This document shows, in pieces, positions 5,737-6,847 of a stretch of DNA of 6,847 bases. The position numbers were made by a program, and so were the translations under genes. Position 1 is the first letter of the stretch. Every line of letters starts with the position of its first letter. Under the pieces are notes generated by a model, which saw nothing but the letters and a program-made list of their open reading frames with translations, ran no database searches and was not told the origin of the DNA. Source of the stretch: Desulfuromonadales bacterium C00003068 (GTDB lineage Bacteria; Desulfobacterota; Desulfuromonadia; Desulfuromonadales; Desulfuromonadaceae). The stretch is taken from positions 510-7,356 of the forward strand of contig MAXR01000457.1 of NCBI GenBank assembly GCA_001751155.1, read 5' to 3'.

Positions 5737-6463
5737 CCTTCGGGTCGCTCTGTTAGCGGTTCTTCTCTGCGTTGCCCCCCTCGCTTATGCTCTCGATGGT
5801 GATGCCATCCTCAAGCAGGTGGACAAAAACCTCAACCCGGAATCATACGAGATGTACCGTAAGCTGATCAACATCGAGCCCAGCGGTAGCAAAAAAGAGT
5901 TCGTCCTCTATTCGGTCAAAAAAGGGCAGGACAAAATGGTGGCTCTGTTCCTCTCGCCGGCCAGTGAAAAGGGACGTTCCACCCTGCGCCAGGGTGACAA
6001 CATGTGGCTCTATATCCCCAATGTCGGCAGACCAATCCGTATCACCAGTTTGCAATCAGTGGTCGGTGGGGTATTCAATAATTCCGATATCCTGCGCCTT
6101 GATTATAGTGCCGAATATGATGTGGCACAGGTAACAGAAGAGGAGCAACTTTACCTGCTCGACCTCAAAGCAAAATCGAATACCATTGCCTATGACACAC
6201 TGAAAATGTGGGTTGACAAAAGCTCCCTGCTTCCCACCACCATCGCCTGCTATGCCGCCAGCGGCATGCTGATCAAGACCATCTATTACAAGCAAACGAA
6301 AGATTTTGGTAATGGTGTCGTGCGCCCGTCGGTACTGGAAACCGACAGCCCGCTTTACAAAGGCTACAAATCGATCATGATATACGCCAAGATCAATCGG
6401 AAAGAACTGGCAGATGAGGTCTTTTCCCTCAACTATCTGTCACGGGTTGATGAGTTACGCTAG
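5702..6463 (+). CDS. LolA-like periplasmic outer-membrane lipoprotein-sorting protein
   Basis: A 253-residue protein. Residues 1-30 are a Sec signal peptide (basic RLFKHLLRK, hydrophobic ~15-29, cleavage after AYA at 30), so the mature protein is periplasmic. The body matches the LolA_like (PF17131) / COG2834 type: FLSPASEKGRSTLRQGDNMW (83-102), then WLYIPNVGRPIRI (102-114), then NNSDILRLDY (126-135), and a late strand with WVDKSSLLPTT (170-180). Such proteins form an open beta-barrel-like half shell that holds acyl chains or other hydrophobic ligands while crossing the periplasm. Next to an FtsX-type transporter, it is the expected acceptor of the extracted substrate. It is longer than classical LolA (~200 residues), as is usual for this branch. 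It overlaps the NifX-like gene by 35 nt, so the two are probably translationally coupled. Confidence 0.9.
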   Translation: MRLFKHLLRKNNLRVALLAVLLCVAPLAYALDGDAILKQVDKNLNPESYEMYRKLINIEPSGSKKEFVLYSVKKGQDKMVALFLSPASEKGRSTLRQGDNMWLYIPNVGRPIRITSLQSVVGGVFNNSDILRLDYSAEYDVAQVTEEEQLYLLDLKAKSNTIAYDTLKMWVDKSSLLPTTIACYAASGMLIKTIYYKQTKDFGNGVVRPSVLETDSPLYKGYKSIMIYAKINRKELADEVFSLNYLSRVDELR

Positions 6464-6492
6464 AACAGTTACTGATGTATTCAGCCCGAGAC

Positions 6493-6547
6493 GCTGGCGA
6501 CACCCATTCAAAGGGACGTGTCAAGCCCATCCATGGGTACCGCCAGC
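6493..6547 (+). promoter_or_regulatory. Long imperfect hairpin in the operon's intergenic gap
   Basis: GCTGGCG (6493-6499) pairs with CGCCAGC (6541-6547) and ACCCAT (6502-6507) with ATGGGT (6533-6538), separated by a 2x2 internal mismatch and a 25-nt loop. An alternative fold pairs GACAC (6499-6503) with GTGTC (6518-6522) and CCCA (6526-6529) with TGGG (6534-6537), which excludes the long stem. No T-tract follows, so it is not an intrinsic terminator. It sits ~36 nt before the last gene and may be an mRNA processing, stability or attenuation element. Confidence 0.45.
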
Positions 6548-6583
6548 ATATCTACATGGTTGCTAAATAGCTACGAGACGTCT

Positions 6584-6847
6584 ATGGTTTTTATGCAAAA
6601 AATAATCGTTTTAACCTGTTTAGCCGCCCTCTTAGGGGTAGGACTAGCCATCCCTGCCGTAAGCCAGGCCGAGGACTACAGCTTCAATCTGGAAAAATTT
6701 GAAAAAAAGAGCTTTGAATGGGGCGGATATACCGAACTGAAGTGGGATCATCACTGGATTAACACCGCCGGTTCTTTGGCACGGTTGGAATTCTATGATA
6801 ATCCACGTACCGATCTGGATCGGTTGACGGCAACCTTGCAACTTGAG
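6584..6847 (+). CDS. Exported protein, probable outer-membrane protein (N-terminal part, cut by window end)
   Basis: The first 88 codons of a gene that runs off the window. ATG 6584 (GAGA at 6575-6578, 5 nt away) and ATG 6593 (codon 4) are both possible; the ribosome site favours the first weakly. Residues 5-29 form a Sec signal peptide (QK, then a hydrophobic run, cleavage after SQA at about 29). The mature start has alternating polar and aromatic residues (SFEWGGYTELKWDHHWIN, 43-60), the pattern of a first transmembrane beta-strand, then RLEFYDNPRTDLDRLTATLQLE with further strand-like alternation. Genes like this often follow FtsX plus LolA-like pairs and encode large outer-membrane proteins, in my recollection. 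The family cannot be fixed from this fragment. It lies 120 nt after the LolA-like gene on the same strand, so it is likely the same operon. Confidence 0.75.
   Translation, partial: MVFMQKIIVLTCLAALLGVGLAIPAVSQAEDYSFNLEKFEKKSFEWGGYTELKWDHHWINTAGSLARLEFYDNPRTDLDRLTATLQLE

Noticed and set aside
6493..6547. Cyclic-di-GMP (GEMM) riboswitch
   Set aside because: Only fragments resemble it. The second conserved stem with its receptor sequence is missing and the GACGCAAAGCC core is interrupted by extra bases.

Overview
The window comes from a Gram-negative, two-membrane bacterium. The evidence is an operon of LolCDE/MacB-like envelope transport genes with a periplasmic LolA-like protein and the start of a probable outer-membrane protein. 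A secreted NifX/NifB-type protein in the same operon, plus the style of the intergenic repeats, would fit a Desulfuromonadales-like anaerobe. That placement is a weak inference from memory, not something the sequence proves.

Left part (1 to about 3350): a loosely packed accessory region, visibly more A+T-rich than the right part. It holds four small genes of unknown function: a secreted protein (616-1029), a zinc-ribbon multi-pass membrane protein on the minus strand (1031-1690), a membrane-anchored or exported small protein (1843-2187), and a small cysteine-containing protein with a TTG start (2492-2797). Two unrelated intergenic repeat families, here called A and B, lie on either side of these genes. 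Their order is A-B on the left (128-250, 335-437) and B-A on the right (2883-2984, 3048-3170), with all copies in the same orientation. Neither family behaves like coding sequence, and both give better hairpins when read as minus-strand RNA. Two perfect 17-bp palindromes precede the first gene.

Right part (3357 to the end): a compact plus-strand operon with strong Shine-Dalgarno sites. In order it encodes an ABC ATPase (234 aa), an FtsX/MacB-type permease (414 aa, overlapping the ATPase gene by 8 nt), a signal-peptide-bearing NifX/NifB-family protein (134 aa), a LolA-like outer-membrane lipoprotein-sorting-type protein (253 aa, overlapping the previous gene by 35 nt), and, after a 120-nt gap containing a long imperfect hairpin, the N-terminus of an exported, probably outer-membrane protein cut by the window edge.

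Reading of the operon: ATPase and permease would extract a hydrophobic or lipidated substrate from the inner membrane, the LolA-like protein would carry it across the periplasm, and the last protein would be the outer-membrane partner or cargo. The exported NifX-like protein is the odd member, because its relatives are normally cytoplasmic metal-cluster carriers. This five-gene set is the best candidate in the window for a little-described system. The substrate cannot be read from sequence.
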